A DNA stretch of 64,000 bases from Hymenobacter cellulosivorans. GTDB lineage: Bacteria; Bacteroidota; Bacteroidia; Cytophagales; Hymenobacteraceae. Positions 52,385 to 63,705 of the stretch are shown piece by piece (position 1 is the first letter of the stretch; the number at the start of each line of letters is the position of its first letter). The stretch is taken from the NCBI RefSeq assembly GCF_022919135.1, contig NZ_CP095049.1, positions 4,344,501-4,408,500 on the forward strand, written 5' to 3'. The notes under the pieces are model-generated. The model was not told where the DNA came from. It was given only the letters and a program-made list of their open reading frames with translations, and ran no database searches. The translations under genes were made by a program, and so were the position numbers.

Positions 52385-53572
52385 CTACTTGAGCCGGTCG
52401 TAGCGCAGCAGGGCTTCCAGGTAGTAGTAGTCGGCGTACACCAGCGGGGCGTCGACTTCGGTCTTGGCCGGCTTGTGGGCCACGCAGTGCTTAATCAGGA
52501 AATTCTGGTTGTCGCCCAAGGCGGCGCGGTAGGCGGGGCTGCTCAGGCTCACCAGCATCTGCTCGGCGGCCTGGCGGTAACGCTTGGCATCGGCAGCGGG
52601 GCTGTATTGTTGCAATTCGAGCAGAGCCGAGGCCACAATGGCCGCCGCGGAGGCGTCGCGCTCTTCTTTCGGAATGCCCGGGGCGTTGAAATCCCAGTAA
52701 GGAATCTTGTCGGCCGGCAGGTTGGGGTGGTTTAGGAAGAAGTCGGCGGTTTTACGGGCCTGCTGGCGGTAGCGGTCCAGCTTGGTTTCGCGGTAGAGCA
52801 TGGTGTAGCCATAAATGGCCCAGGCCTGCCCGCGCGCCCAGGCCGAGTTGTCGGCCGCGCCCTGGGCCGTTTTGCGGGCTAATACCTGCCCTTTATCATC
52901 GTAGCAGACCACGTGAAATGTGCTGCCGTCGGGCCGGAAGTGGTTTTTGAGCGTGTTGTCGGCGTGCGTGATGCTCAGGTGGCGCAGCGTGGAGTCGGCG
53001 CTGGTGCGGGCCGCCCAGCAGAGCAGTTCCAGGTTCATCATGTTGTCGATGATGACCGGGTACTTATAGCCGGCAAAGTCGTTCCAGGACTTAATCAGGC
53101 CCACCTGCGGGTTGAAGCGCGTGGCCAACGACTGGGCGCCGGTGAGCAAGACAGGCTTATACGCCGGGTTTTGGGTGAGGCGGTAGCCGTTGCCGAAGGG
53201 GCAATACAGCATAAAGCCCAGGTCGTGGGTACCGGTATTGTGCTGCTCCGGCTGCATGGCCTGGGTCCACTGGTCGGCGGCTTGCTGCCACTGGGGCTGC
53301 TTGGTGTACTCGTACATGTACCAGAGTGTGCCGCCGAAAAAGCCGCTGGTCCACCACTCCGACTTGGTGTCCTTGAGCGAACCGTCGGGCCGGGTCGAGT
53401 ACGGGAATTTGGTGCGGTCGGGGTGGGTTTTCAGCAACTGTATCAGCTGCTCCCCGGCCCGGGCAAACTCCTGCTGGACGTTGATTTTGCGCTTTTGCGC
53501 CGGGGCCGGTACGGAAATAAACAGGGTGAGCACCGCCGCCAAAGCGGGCCCAAATACAGCGAAACGTTTCAC
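52385..53572 (-). CDS. glycoside hydrolase family 88 (unsaturated glycuronyl hydrolase)
   Basis: 395 residues with a signal peptide (ending about SVPAPAQ). The (alpha/alpha)6-barrel pattern of GH88 is present: EWWTSGFFGGTLWYMYEYTK, HDLGFMLYCPFGNG, YPVIIDNMMNLELL (catalytic Asp region), SAWARGQAWAIYGYTMLYRE, DASAAAIVASALLEL. It removes unsaturated uronic acid from oligosaccharides made by polysaccharide lyases, in the periplasm. Standing alone here. Confidence 0.92.
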   Translation of the reverse strand: MKRFAVFGPALAAVLTLFISVPAPAQKRKINVQQEFARAGEQLIQLLKTHPDRTKFPYSTRPDGSLKDTKSEWWTSGFFGGTLWYMYEYTKQPQWQQAADQWTQAMQPEQHNTGTHDLGFMLYCPFGNGYRLTQNPAYKPVLLTGAQSLATRFNPQVGLIKSWNDFAGYKYPVIIDNMMNLELLCWAARTSADSTLRHLSITHADNTLKNHFRPDGSTFHVVCYDDKGQVLARKTAQGAADNSAWARGQAWAIYGYTMLYRETKLDRYRQQARKTADFFLNHPNLPADKIPYWDFNAPGIPKEERDASAAAIVASALLELQQYSPAADAKRYRQAAEQMLVSLSSPAYRAALGDNQNFLIKHCVAHKPAKTEVDAPLVYADYYYLEALLRYDRLK

Positions 53573-53803
53573 GGGCTAGAAGTTGAAAAATAGAAAAAAC
53601 TCGGGGAGAGTGGACGCAAGTAAGGATAGTCTGGGCATACTTGCTCACCAGAGCCGGTTAAAAGCTGCCCCGGGCCTAAAGCGTTTTAGCAACGGTTTGG
53701 GTTAGCGGAAATCAAACGGGGCCCGGCGCGCCTGCGTAAGGACCAGCCGCCGGGCTTGGCAGTGCCCAACGGCCGGCTCCACGGAATCTGCTTTCTTTGC
53801 CTG

Positions 53804-55276
53804 ATGCTCCACAGCCTGTTATTCGCGCCCTTTGCCGATGCCGCCCGTCAGGCGCAGTACGACGCCCTGCTGGCCGCGTTAGCCGACGAAACTCCGCCCA
53901 CGCCTACCCTACTGTTGGGGAACTTCACCGTAGCCGAGGCTTCCTTCGACGCCGTCGTCGTCCGGCCTCACAGCATCACGGCCCTGCTCCTGGTGCCCGG
54001 CCAGGGCCAGTTGCACCTTGCCCCAACTGCCTGGCAACTGGGCGGGCAGGCGCTGGATAATCCGGTAGCGGCCTTCGAGTTGCAGCGCCAAGTGCTGGCC
54101 ACCTGGCTGAGCGCCGACCTGAGCGCCGCTCCCCTTGCCGCCCACGATGTGACGGGCCTCGTCGTGTTCGGTCCGACCGTAGAGTTTGGCCCTTCCGTGG
54201 AGCCCCAGCTGCGGCATTTACCCACGGCCGACGACTTGCACCTGCTGCGCCAGCCCGCCCACCTGCCGCGCCGGCTCTGGAACCTGACCCGCGCCGGTAT
54301 CAATTTGCCGGAAGCGGCGCTACGGAGCTGGTTTCAGGAGCTGGCCGGCGACGTGGAAGAAGACCTGGCGGAAGAAGTGTCGGAGCTGGTAGCCCCTGTG
54401 GGCTTTTGGGAGCACAAGGCGCGGCAGCTCTGGCGCTGGCTCGGGGCCGAAGACGTGCCCCACGACCAGCCCTACGGCTACCCGGCCCCGGACGCGGTGG
54501 CCGCCAGCCAGGACGAAAAAGCGCGGTTGGAGCAAATCCGCCAGCAGGTGCGGGCCGAACTGCAGGAGCAAAACCAGGCCGCCGCGGCCCGCGAAGCTGC
54601 CCGGGAACAGACCATTGCCCAGCTCCAGGCCCAGCTGCGGCAGGCGTCGGCGGTGGCTCCCGAAACGGCCGCGCTGCAAGCCCGGCTGGCTGCCGAAACC
54701 CAGGAAAAAGCCGCCCTGGCCGAAGCCGTGCGCCAAGCCCAGGCCGAGCTGGCTGCCCGTAACCGCCAGCTGGATGCCCGAATCGAGCAGCTTGGCCAGG
54801 CGTTGCAACAATTACAAGCCCGCCCTGCTACGGCTGCTACGGCTCCTTCCGCCTCCGCTCCCCTATCGGCAACTGCGCCAGCGCCTGCAGCGGCCGCGAG
54901 ACCACCTCGCCGGGTATCGGGCCCGTCCCGCCCAGCGGCGGACTGGCAGGTGCGCTGGCACCGGGTAGCCGTGGTGGCAGCCGTAGCGGGTGGTTTAGGC
55001 TGGGGCGTGTGGGGTGCTATACACTTGGCCGGCAAGCTTATTTCCGCTCCAAAGCCCAAAACCACTGTATCCCGGCCACGCCCCCAGCAGGCGCAGGAAC
55101 AACCCGCTCCGGCTGCGGCCCCAAGCATAGATTCTACCGACGAGTTCCTGTACCAGAGTGAGGAGCCCGTCATTCAGGACTCTACTGTCGTGCCCACGCC
55201 ACCCGCCGATTCCTCGGAGGTAATGCCGGAGGTTGCTGAGCCAGAACTGGATGATACGTACCAGGAAGGCAACTAG
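53804..55276 (+). CDS. NERD-like domain protein with coiled coil and TM
   Basis: 490 residues from ATG 53804 (upstream start 53756 possible). Residues about 10-130 follow the NERD pattern (TPTLLLGNFTVAEASFDAVV, VRPHSITALLLVPGQGQL, WQLGGQALDNPVAAFELQRQ). The Glu/Lys expected in the catalytic IxExK strand are absent, so it is probably not a nuclease. Then an acidic region, a long Gln/Ala coiled coil (about 235-345), a Pro/Ala linker, one TM helix (about 395-415) and an acidic tail. Possible membrane scaffold; function unknown. Confidence 0.7.
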   Translation: MLHSLLFAPFADAARQAQYDALLAALADETPPTPTLLLGNFTVAEASFDAVVVRPHSITALLLVPGQGQLHLAPTAWQLGGQALDNPVAAFELQRQVLATWLSADLSAAPLAAHDVTGLVVFGPTVEFGPSVEPQLRHLPTADDLHLLRQPAHLPRRLWNLTRAGINLPEAALRSWFQELAGDVEEDLAEEVSELVAPVGFWEHKARQLWRWLGAEDVPHDQPYGYPAPDAVAASQDEKARLEQIRQQVRAELQEQNQAAAAREAAREQTIAQLQAQLRQASAVAPETAALQARLAAETQEKAALAEAVRQAQAELAARNRQLDARIEQLGQALQQLQARPATAATAPSASAPLSATAPAPAAAARPPRRVSGPSRPAADWQVRWHRVAVVAAVAGGLGWGVWGAIHLAGKLISAPKPKTTVSRPRPQQAQEQPAPAAAPSIDSTDEFLYQSEEPVIQDSTVVPTPPADSSEVMPEVAEPELDDTYQEGN

Positions 55277-55305
55277 GGGGCTTAGTAGCAGCCATATTAC
55301 AAAAC

Positions 55306-55339
55306 AAAAAGGCCTCTGGAGTGCTCCAGAGGCCTTTTT
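55306..55339. terminator. bidirectional terminator
   Basis: AAAAAGGCCTCTGGA / TCCAGAGGCCTTTTT stem (15 bp) with a tiny loop between convergent NERD-like and catalase genes. Confidence 0.9.
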
Positions 55340-55361
55340 GTTGGCATACTTCCAGTATCTA

Positions 55362-57056
<1,695 letters not shown>

Positions 57057-57327
57057 TGGTATTTTGGGATGGATTGGAAGTAGTAAAATACCAAAAAAGG
57101 CCGAGAATGTTTTATAACTAATTCAAACATCTTTGCTCTTTTCTAAGAACTAGTTAGCTTAAGCTACGGCTGGTTTACGCACCAGAGCTGTAGCCCTTCA
57201 AGTCTTATCCGAAGCGACAGAGCCTAACTAGCTTGAAACGAAGCATTACTATAGCCAGCTTCAGCAGCAGGTCCTGTTGAAGCTCTAAACACCTGGAACA
57301 CCTGGCTTGCTTCGGCACCCCCAAATC

Positions 57328-58482
57328 TTACACTTTGGCCCGGCTAGCCACCAGGGTAATGCAAAAGCCCATAACGGCAATAATCGAGAAGGAAATCCGC
57401 AGGCTGGAAGCTCCGGCTACCAGCCCAATCAGCGGCGGCCCAATCAGAAAGCCCAGGAAGCCAACCGTGGACACAGCCGCCAGTGCCACACCCGGCGACA
57501 TCGTGGAGGCCTTGCCCGCCGCGCTATATACCAGCGGCACTACCGACGACACGCCGAACCCGACCAGCAAAAAGCCGAGCACAGCCGTGGGCAAGCTCGG
57601 CAGCGCCACCGCCAGCAGCAGCCCCGCCGCCGTGAGCAGCCCACTGGCCTGCAGAACCGCCCGCACGCCGTACCGGTGGGCAAACCAGTCGGCCACGAAG
57701 CGCCCCCCGGCCATGGTGCTCATAAAGGCCGTGTAGCCCACGCCCACCCAGGCTTTTTCGGCCTGCACCACCTTGCGAAAGTAAATCCCGCTCCAGTCGA
57801 ACATGGCGCCCTCACAAATCATGGAGCAGAAGGCAATCAGGCCCAGACCGAGCAGGGCTTTATCGGGGCGGGCAAAGATGGGCTGATTGGCTTCCCCGCC
57901 CCGTTCTTCGCGCAGGGTGTAGGGCCAGCAGGCCACCAGCCCCAGCAGAATAGCGCCCCAGATAACGGCGAAGTGCCCGAGCGGATCAATGCCGCGGGCA
58001 TTCATCAGGTTGCCAATGGCCGCCCCGGTAAACCCGGCCAGACTCCACAGGCCGTGAAAAGCAGCCATAATCGGGCGCTGATACAAGGCCTCCACCCCCA
58101 CGGCCTGGGTGTTGACGGCTATATTGGTCAGGTTGCTGGTCACCCCGTAGAGAAACAGGCAGCCCACGAGCTGGTACAAATTCTGAGCCCAGCCAATGCT
58201 GACCAGGGTGCTGCTGTAGAGCACGGCCCCGACCAGGGCCATTTTGCGGCTGCCCTGCGTGGCTACCAGCCACCCCGCCAACGGCAAGGACAGCATCAGG
58301 CCTACGGGCAGGGTAATGAGCACCACGCCCAACTCGGCTTCCGAGAGGCCCATTGTCTGCTGAATGTTTGGAATGCGGGACGCCCAGCTGGCGAAGCACA
58401 GGCCCTGCAAGAAAAACAGCGTACTGACGGCCACCCGATGGGCCTTATGAGAAACCTTACCCGGGGAAAGCAAAGAAAGCAT
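57328..58482 (-). CDS. MFS transporter
   Basis: 384 residues with about 12 hydrophobic helices. The start GLCFASWASRIPNIQ and the loop LPVGLMLSLPLAGWLVATQGSRK are typical of the fucose-permease/YbjJ-like MFS branch. The second half repeats the fold (ARPDKALLGLGLIAFCSMIC, EGAMFDWSGIYF). Inner membrane; substrate unknown. Confidence 0.88.
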   Translation of the reverse strand: MLSLLSPGKVSHKAHRVAVSTLFFLQGLCFASWASRIPNIQQTMGLSEAELGVVLITLPVGLMLSLPLAGWLVATQGSRKMALVGAVLYSSTLVSIGWAQNLYQLVGCLFLYGVTSNLTNIAVNTQAVGVEALYQRPIMAAFHGLWSLAGFTGAAIGNLMNARGIDPLGHFAVIWGAILLGLVACWPYTLREERGGEANQPIFARPDKALLGLGLIAFCSMICEGAMFDWSGIYFRKVVQAEKAWVGVGYTAFMSTMAGGRFVADWFAHRYGVRAVLQASGLLTAAGLLLAVALPSLPTAVLGFLLVGFGVSSVVPLVYSAAGKASTMSPGVALAAVSTVGFLGFLIGPPLIGLVAGASSLRISFSIIAVMGFCITLVASRAKV

Positions 58483-58781
58483 AAAGCTTTGGTTTAAAAT
58501 CTACTACTCAACATCACCTACAGTTCTACTGCGCCTGACCACCGAGAACATTACCGCACCAAACCATACCGCAGCAACAGCTCTTTCGCCTTCTCCCAGC
58601 CTCCGTTGTGGGCTATTCGCGAAGCCGGAAAAAGTGGCTCGCCGTCTTGGTTTGAGCGCGGGCTTCACAACAATCGCGCTAAATAGTTTCGAGACGTGGA
58701 ACAAATTCGGGGTGGCCAGCCTTTGTACGGCCACCTCCTCTGTACAGGAGTTTTCCGCCCACGACTGAGTCAGCGCCCTAG

Positions 58782-59225
58782 ATGAAAAAATTGCTACTGT
58801 TCAGGAAGCATAAGAAACACGACCGCCTTAGTCAGAAGATCCAGCAGGAATTGCAAAAACAGCTCCTGCTGGTCGGTACCTTATCCGAAACGTGCGTGGA
58901 AATCACTCAGGGCCAGATGCAGGAATGCCTGCCGCTGCTACTGGCTTTTCACCCGAAGAAGGTACGTGGCTGGCAGGATAAAGAACACCACGCCGCCACA
59001 CTCAGCTTGAGCTTCAAGGGCAACCACCAGTTGCTGATCAACGTGTTTTGTCCGCCCCAGGACACGCAGCCCTGGTACCCCGACACCAAGATTTTTCTGT
59101 ACCACGGTTCGTTGCTGGGTACTTACCTGGCCTGTCATCATAGTCATTTGTGCGCGGCCTTGCACAAGAGCATGCAGAAGCTCAGCCAGCAGCAGCACAG
59201 CCAGAAGAAAGGCCAAAAGGCCTAG
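58782..59225 (+). CDS. hypothetical protein
   Basis: 147 residues, Lys/Gln/His-rich at both ends, with central strands (HAATLSLSFKGNHQLLINVF, PDTKIFLYHGSLLG). No signal or TM. Overlaps the convergent EamA gene by 4 bases. Confidence 0.65.
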   Translation: MKKLLLFRKHKKHDRLSQKIQQELQKQLLLVGTLSETCVEITQGQMQECLPLLLAFHPKKVRGWQDKEHHAATLSLSFKGNHQLLINVFCPPQDTQPWYPDTKIFLYHGSLLGTYLACHHSHLCAALHKSMQKLSQQQHSQKKGQKA

Positions 59226-59650
59226 TGCCCGCGGGCTAGCAGGGCAATGCCAACTACAATGCTGACCAGGCCCAGCGCCTGGGATAAGGACAGGGCTTCC
59301 CGTAGCACCACCAGGCCCAGCAGGGCGGTGAGCAGCACCGAGCCCCCCACAATGACCGGCGTACCGACCGAGGAAGGCACGCCACGGCTGAAGACCACGA
59401 ACGTCAGAATTTCGGCTAGCCCTACACCCAGCCCGGCCAGCGTGGCCAGCAGCAGACCTTTACCGGTAATGGGCAGCGGCTGGCCCTGCAGCTTAAGCCG
59501 CAGCAGCCACACGGCGCCCAGAGAGGCGGCCACGAGCTGTAGCACCACGGCGCCCACGGCCGCGGGCACATGGTCGGCGGCCAGTTTGATAAAGAAATTG
59601 TAAAGCGCCAAGCAAAAAGCCGTCAGCAGCGCCAGAGCCAACCAGGGCAT
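59222..59650 (-). CDS. EamA-like (DMT superfamily) small transporter
   Basis: 142 residues from ATG 59650: one EamA repeat with about five helices (LALALLTAFCLALYNFFIKL, ALLGLVVLREALSLSQALGL). Members with a single EamA unit may pair as dimers. Substrate unknown. Confidence 0.85.
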   Translation of the reverse strand: MPWLALALLTAFCLALYNFFIKLAADHVPAAVGAVVLQLVAASLGAVWLLRLKLQGQPLPITGKGLLLATLAGLGVGLAEILTFVVFSRGVPSSVGTPVIVGGSVLLTALLGLVVLREALSLSQALGLVSIVVGIALLARGH

Positions 59651-59651
59651 G

Positions 59652-60047
59652 CTACTTGAGGCGCTCCAGCAGCTCCTGCTGCAGCTTTTGCCAATTGGCA
59701 TAGTCCTCCGATTCGGCCCACGACTCCTGCATTTCCGATTTCTTCAGCACGGCTTCGACAGCTTCGGTGGCCAGGTCGCGCAGGTCCTCACTTTCGGAGG
59801 CGTCCAGCTTGACGATTACCGGAATCAGGTCGGCAGGAAAGTCTTTGGATGGCTTGCCTAGAATGGCGGCCACGATTTCGGCCGCCGCCAGGGCCTGCCC
59901 GGCCGCATCGATTTCCAGATAGTCTTCCTCCTCGGCCGCCGTAGCCAAGGCCTCATACAGCATGGCCTCGGTGTGGTTGTCGCGAAAATCACCGGCGAAG
60001 TCGGCCGCGTCGTCGTTGTCGAAATTGTAGTAGCCCCAGGCGCCCAT
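59652..60047 (-). CDS. DUF4259 domain protein
   Basis: 131 residues from ATG 60047. MGAWGYYNFDNDDAADFAGD is the family start, followed by acidic helices and the C-terminal EAVEAVLKKSEMQESW. Cytoplasmic protein of unknown function; 2 bases upstream of the EamA gene in the same operon. Confidence 0.88.
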   Translation of the reverse strand: MGAWGYYNFDNDDAADFAGDFRDNHTEAMLYEALATAAEEEDYLEIDAAGQALAAAEIVAAILGKPSKDFPADLIPVIVKLDASESEDLRDLATEAVEAVLKKSEMQESWAESEDYANWQKLQQELLERLK

Positions 60048-60073
60048 AGGTGGTGTGTTGGTTTTAGGAGTGC

Positions 60074-60520
60074 TTGAATACGAAAAAAAAGAAAAAGAGG
60101 CGTCGTAGAGTGCATAATTTGCCCGCAGTACCCTACACTCTAGCAGTAGTACCGACACTATGCAGCCCGACGACCCGCAGGAATGCTAGTAGCGTATGGA
60201 CAGATTGCCACGCCCCTGAGCCTGAAAAGAATGCAGCCGCTTTTGCCGGGAGCCAGATTCGCGACTCAAGTCGTTACCAGGATGGTCACTACTTATGGCT
60301 AAGCAAAGATGCTGATGCCCGACTCATCTGTGAAAAGACCGATTCTGATATCCTGCTCAGCGGCGATTCCGAAACGTCGCAACAGCTACTCCGCGTCTGC
60401 CAAAATGCTTCGCTGGCCTTAGCCGAGCATGGTTTCCGGCACCGAACCGAGCTTCATGATCTGCAAAACAAGGAGTACGCCTATTTTCATCATGCGTGGC
60501 CGCCAGCGTCCCTGCCCTAA
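60074..60520 (+). CDS. hypothetical protein, start uncertain
   Basis: Up to 148 residues from TTG 60074; the Lys/Arg-rich beginning is probably not translated and the true start lies further in. The later part (HYLWLSKDADARLICEKTDS, DILLSGDSETSQQLLRVCQN, EYAYFHHAW) looks like a folded small domain. No family recognised. Confidence 0.5.
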   Translation: MNTKKKKKRRRRVHNLPAVPYTLAVVPTLCSPTTRRNASSVWTDCHAPEPEKNAAAFAGSQIRDSSRYQDGHYLWLSKDADARLICEKTDSDILLSGDSETSQQLLRVCQNASLALAEHGFRHRTELHDLQNKEYAYFHHAWPPASLP

Positions 60521-60538
60521 TGTTTAGGCAAAGGCGAG

Positions 60539-61051
60539 CTAATCCCCAGGATCCGACAAGGAATCCACTGGCACGGCATAGCCGGAGGTATCATAGCGTA
60601 TAGTCTGCTCATAATCTGCCGGGGAGCTATAGACTCCCTCCTCTTGCCGGGCCTCATCCCGCCGGACTAACGCAATCATGCCCAGCAGGTGAATGGCGCA
60701 GGGAACGAGCAGTAGTACCGGCAGCATTTTTAGGCCAATGCTCTGCGGGCTCTCTTGCGTATTTCTTGCGGCTCCTATCAGTCCCGGCAGCCAGAACAGC
60801 AACGCTGCTCCCGCCGCCCCACTAGCGCCGGCCAGTAGACCTAAATAGCTATAGTATTCCAGCAGCGTAGGACCCACCCTCGCCGGAATAGCCTGTGGGG
60901 GGCCTCCTAGTGGGGGATAAATCGTCCAGCCACCTACTTGGTCGTAGAGCCACGGCGGCTTGGGCAGCAGCCAATGGCAAGCTGCAATACAGGCCACGGA
61001 TGCTGCTGCCGCGCCCGTAGCCAGCAGCAGTAAGGTTCGGCTCCGGCTCAT
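60539..61051 (-). CDS. hypothetical membrane protein
   Basis: 170 residues with about three hydrophobic helices (LLLLATGAAAASVACIAACHW, LGLLAGASGAAGAALLFWL, MLPVLLLVPCAIHLLGMIAL) and an acidic C-terminal tail. Its start abuts the gpsA stop, so it is in one operon with gpsA. No family recognised. Confidence 0.65.
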   Translation of the reverse strand: MSRSRTLLLLATGAAAASVACIAACHWLLPKPPWLYDQVGGWTIYPPLGGPPQAIPARVGPTLLEYYSYLGLLAGASGAAGAALLFWLPGLIGAARNTQESPQSIGLKMLPVLLLVPCAIHLLGMIALVRRDEARQEEGVYSSPADYEQTIRYDTSGYAVPVDSLSDPGD

Positions 61052-62041
61052 CTACCGAAACTTCTCCTTGAGAATCTCCAACTCCACGGCCGGGGAAATC
61101 TTCTCGTAGAGCACGTGGTAGGCCGCCGAGGTGATGGGCATGTGCACGCCCAGCTTCTTGTTGAGCTCATGGATGCTCTTGACGGCGTAGTAGCCCTCGG
61201 CCACCATATTCATCTCCATCTGCGCCGACTTGACCGAATAGCCCCGCCCAATCATGTTGCCGAAGGTGCGGTTGCGCGAAAACTGCGAGTAGGCCGTCAC
61301 CAGCAAGTCGCCCAGGTAGGCCGAGGCCGACAAGTCCCGGGGTTGGGGGTTCATGGCGTGCACGAAGCGGCGCATTTCCTGCACCGCATTGCTGACCAGC
61401 ACCGCCTGAAAATTGTCGCCGTAGCCCAGGCCGTGGGCAATGCCGCAGGTTAGGGCAATGATGTTTTTCATCACGGCAAAGTACTCGATGCCGTCGAGGT
61501 CCTCCATGGGGTGAGCCTTCACGTAGCGGTTGCGCAGCAGGTGGCAAAAGTCGTCGGCCAGGGCCAGGCTAGGCGAGCCAATAGTGAGGTAGCTCTGCTT
61601 TTCCAGGGCCACTTCCTCGGCGTGGCAGGGCCCGGCCACGACGCCAATCCGCTCGTGCGAGAGGCGAAACCGCTCGGCCACGTAGTCGGTTACCAGCACG
61701 TTCTTGCTGGGCACCATGCCCTTGATGGCCGAAATGACGCGCTTATTCTTCAGTAAGTCCCGGTCGAGCTTATCCAAAGAGCTTTGCACGAAAGCCGCGG
61801 GCACGGCCAGCACCAGCCAATCGGCCTCCTCTACGGTTTCCTTGAGTTCGGTGGAGGGAAATACGCGGCTCAGGTCGAAGGCTACCGAGGACAGGTAGCG
61901 CGGGTTGTGGCGGGTGCGCAAGAGGTGCTGCACGTCGTCTTTGCTGCGCATCCACCAGCCCACGTGGGCACCATTTTCCGACAGGATTTTGGTAAGCGCG
62001 GTAGCCCAGGAGCCACCGCCAATCATGGCTATTTTATCCAC
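61052..62041 (-). CDS. gpsA: glycerol-3-phosphate dehydrogenase [NAD(P)+]
   Basis: 329 residues. NAD-binding GGGSWATALTKIL, then DWLVLAVPAAFVQSSL, SAIKGMVPS, VAGPCHAEEVALE, and the catalytic Lys region AVMKNIIALTCGIAHGLGYG, DN. The C-terminal GYYAVKSIHELNKKLGVHMP, IT is family-typical. Makes sn-glycerol 3-phosphate for phospholipids. Confidence 0.95.
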   Translation of the reverse strand: MDKIAMIGGGSWATALTKILSENGAHVGWWMRSKDDVQHLLRTRHNPRYLSSVAFDLSRVFPSTELKETVEEADWLVLAVPAAFVQSSLDKLDRDLLKNKRVISAIKGMVPSKNVLVTDYVAERFRLSHERIGVVAGPCHAEEVALEKQSYLTIGSPSLALADDFCHLLRNRYVKAHPMEDLDGIEYFAVMKNIIALTCGIAHGLGYGDNFQAVLVSNAVQEMRRFVHAMNPQPRDLSASAYLGDLLVTAYSQFSRNRTFGNMIGRGYSVKSAQMEMNMVAEGYYAVKSIHELNKKLGVHMPITSAAYHVLYEKISPAVELEILKEKFR

Positions 62042-62091
62042 TGGGGATTGGGAATTTTGAAGGTCAGGGAGCCGAGTTTAGGCAAAAAAAA

Positions 62092-62128
62092 TGAGAGGCC
62101 GGAAGCACTACCTGCTCCCGGCCTCTCA
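62092..62128. terminator. terminator
   Basis: TGAGAGGCCGGAAGCA / TGCTCCCGGCCTCTCA hairpin with A/T tails between the efflux adaptor and gpsA (same strand); ends the efflux transcript. Confidence 0.85.
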
Positions 62129-62193
62129 ACTAGCCGAAAATGCGTTTGTTAGCGTTTGGCATGCACCCGTTAGCCTTTGGGGCCGGCGGCGGC

Positions 62194-63579
62194 TTACTTG
62201 TCGCCCTCGGGCTCCTCCTTCAGGGCGGCCTTATTGATGGTTTTGGCGTCTTTCACTACCACTTGAGCCCCATCCTTCAGGGTTTTGGCCACGGCCCGGA
62301 ACGGCCCACTCACCACCTCGTCGCCGGCCTGCAGGCCGCTGCGGATTTCGATATTGGCAAAGTCACTGATGCCGGTCTTCACGGGCGTCAGCACCGATTT
62401 ACCGTTGCGCACCACGAATACTACTTCCTGAATTTCAGTCTTGGGCGCTGTTTTGTTGCTCACCGGAATGGCCGCCCCTTTTTCGTCAGGCTTGGCCGTC
62501 GAGGCCAGGGTGCTGTCGGAGCGCGTCGTGACGGCAGCCAGGGGCACGCTCAACACGTTGCTTTTCCGGTCGGTGATGACGTCCACGGAGGCCGTCATAC
62601 CGGGGCGGAAGGGCACTACCGTGCGGCCCTGCACCGTGCGCACCAAGTGGCGGTACGAGTCAGGCAAGAGGCGGATGCGCACTTCGAACTCGGTTACGGC
62701 TTCGGCTGTCAGCGCGTCCTTGGCCGTGTTGGCAATGCTGGTCACGATGCCCCGGAATTTCTCGTCCTTGCTGGCGTAGCTGTCCACTTCCACGTCGGCC
62801 GAGTCGCCGAGGTGCACGTTGATGATGTCGTTTTCATTCACGTTCACCCGCACTTCCATCGAGTTGAGGTTGGCGATACGCATGATTTCGGTACCGGCCA
62901 TCTGGGTCGTGCCCACTACCCGCTCGCCTTTCTCCACGTTGAGCTTGCTCACCGTGCCGCTTACCGGGGCGTAAATCGTGGTTTTATTCAAGTTCTTGCG
63001 GGCTTCTTCCAGGCCGGCCTGGGCGCTGGCTACGTTGCTCTGGGCCGCCCGGATGCTCTGGCGAGCCGAGTTTATTTCCTCCTGCGAGGCATCGTAGGCA
63101 GCTTTGCTGGCTTCGAAATCAGCCTGCGAAATCACCTTTTGCTTATACAGCGAGGCGTTGCGGCGGTAGGTCAGCTCGGTTTGCTTGGCCGAAGCAATAA
63201 GCTGCTGCAAGCGGGCCTGGGTTTGGCCCACGTTGGCGCGCTGGGTGTTCACCGTAGCCGACTGCATATTCACGTTGGCCTGGTAGTTATCGGGGCGGAT
63301 GCGCAGCAACAACTGGCCTTTTTTTACTGAGTCGCCCTCGGCTACATACAGCTCAATGATTTCGCCGGAGACGTCGGGCGAGATTTTCACTTCGGTCTCG
63401 GGTTGAATCTTGCCCGAGGCACTCACCTTCTCCACGATGGTCTGGGGCGCAGCCTTGGCCGTCATCACCTCCATGCCGGCTGGCTGCCCGACCCAGCCCT
63501 TCTTTTTCGCGACCACAAAGCCGCCAATCATCACCAAGATGACAGCCAGTAAGATGTACAGTAAGCGGTTGTTTTTCAT
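62194..63579 (-). CDS. RND efflux periplasmic adaptor (MFP)
   Basis: 461 residues. N-terminal membrane anchor (LLYILLAVILVMIGGFVV), lipoyl/barrel-sandwich part (VSASGKIQPETEVKISPDVS), long alpha-hairpin (about 115-200, SATVNTQRANVGQTQARLQQ ...), beta-barrel and membrane-proximal domains to the end. Joins a TolC channel and an RND or ABC (MacB-like) pump; the pump gene is not in the window. Downstream of a tolC-like gene in one operon. Confidence 0.93.
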   Translation of the reverse strand: MKNNRLLYILLAVILVMIGGFVVAKKKGWVGQPAGMEVMTAKAAPQTIVEKVSASGKIQPETEVKISPDVSGEIIELYVAEGDSVKKGQLLLRIRPDNYQANVNMQSATVNTQRANVGQTQARLQQLIASAKQTELTYRRNASLYKQKVISQADFEASKAAYDASQEEINSARQSIRAAQSNVASAQAGLEEARKNLNKTTIYAPVSGTVSKLNVEKGERVVGTTQMAGTEIMRIANLNSMEVRVNVNENDIINVHLGDSADVEVDSYASKDEKFRGIVTSIANTAKDALTAEAVTEFEVRIRLLPDSYRHLVRTVQGRTVVPFRPGMTASVDVITDRKSNVLSVPLAAVTTRSDSTLASTAKPDEKGAAIPVSNKTAPKTEIQEVVFVVRNGKSVLTPVKTGISDFANIEIRSGLQAGDEVVSGPFRAVAKTLKDGAQVVVKDAKTINKAALKEEPEGDK

Positions 63580-63645
63580 GTTCGATAGAATGGCGAATCG
63601 AGGGTAAGTTGAGCGAAACGGCGGAAAGTTGGGGCAAAAAAAGGA

Positions 63646-63687
63646 AGAAGCCAGTGGCCCGGCTTAAATATCCCGGCTACTGGCTTC
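63646..63687 (-). terminator. hairpin between tolC-like and adaptor genes
   Basis: AGAAGCCAGTGGCCCGG / CCGGCTACTGGCTTC imperfect stem just after the tolC-like stop; may attenuate or end the transcript. Confidence 0.65.
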
Positions 63688-63705
63688 TCTCACGCGAAAA
63701 AGGTC

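Noticed and set aside
57307..58497. 396-codon plus-strand frame opposite the MFS transporter
   Set aside because: Pro/Gln/His-rich complement of a membrane protein gene; no start context or domain.
62140..63330. 396-codon plus-strand frame opposite the efflux adaptor
   Set aside because: Antisense of a well-defined MFP protein; His/Gly/Val-rich composition typical of complementary frames.
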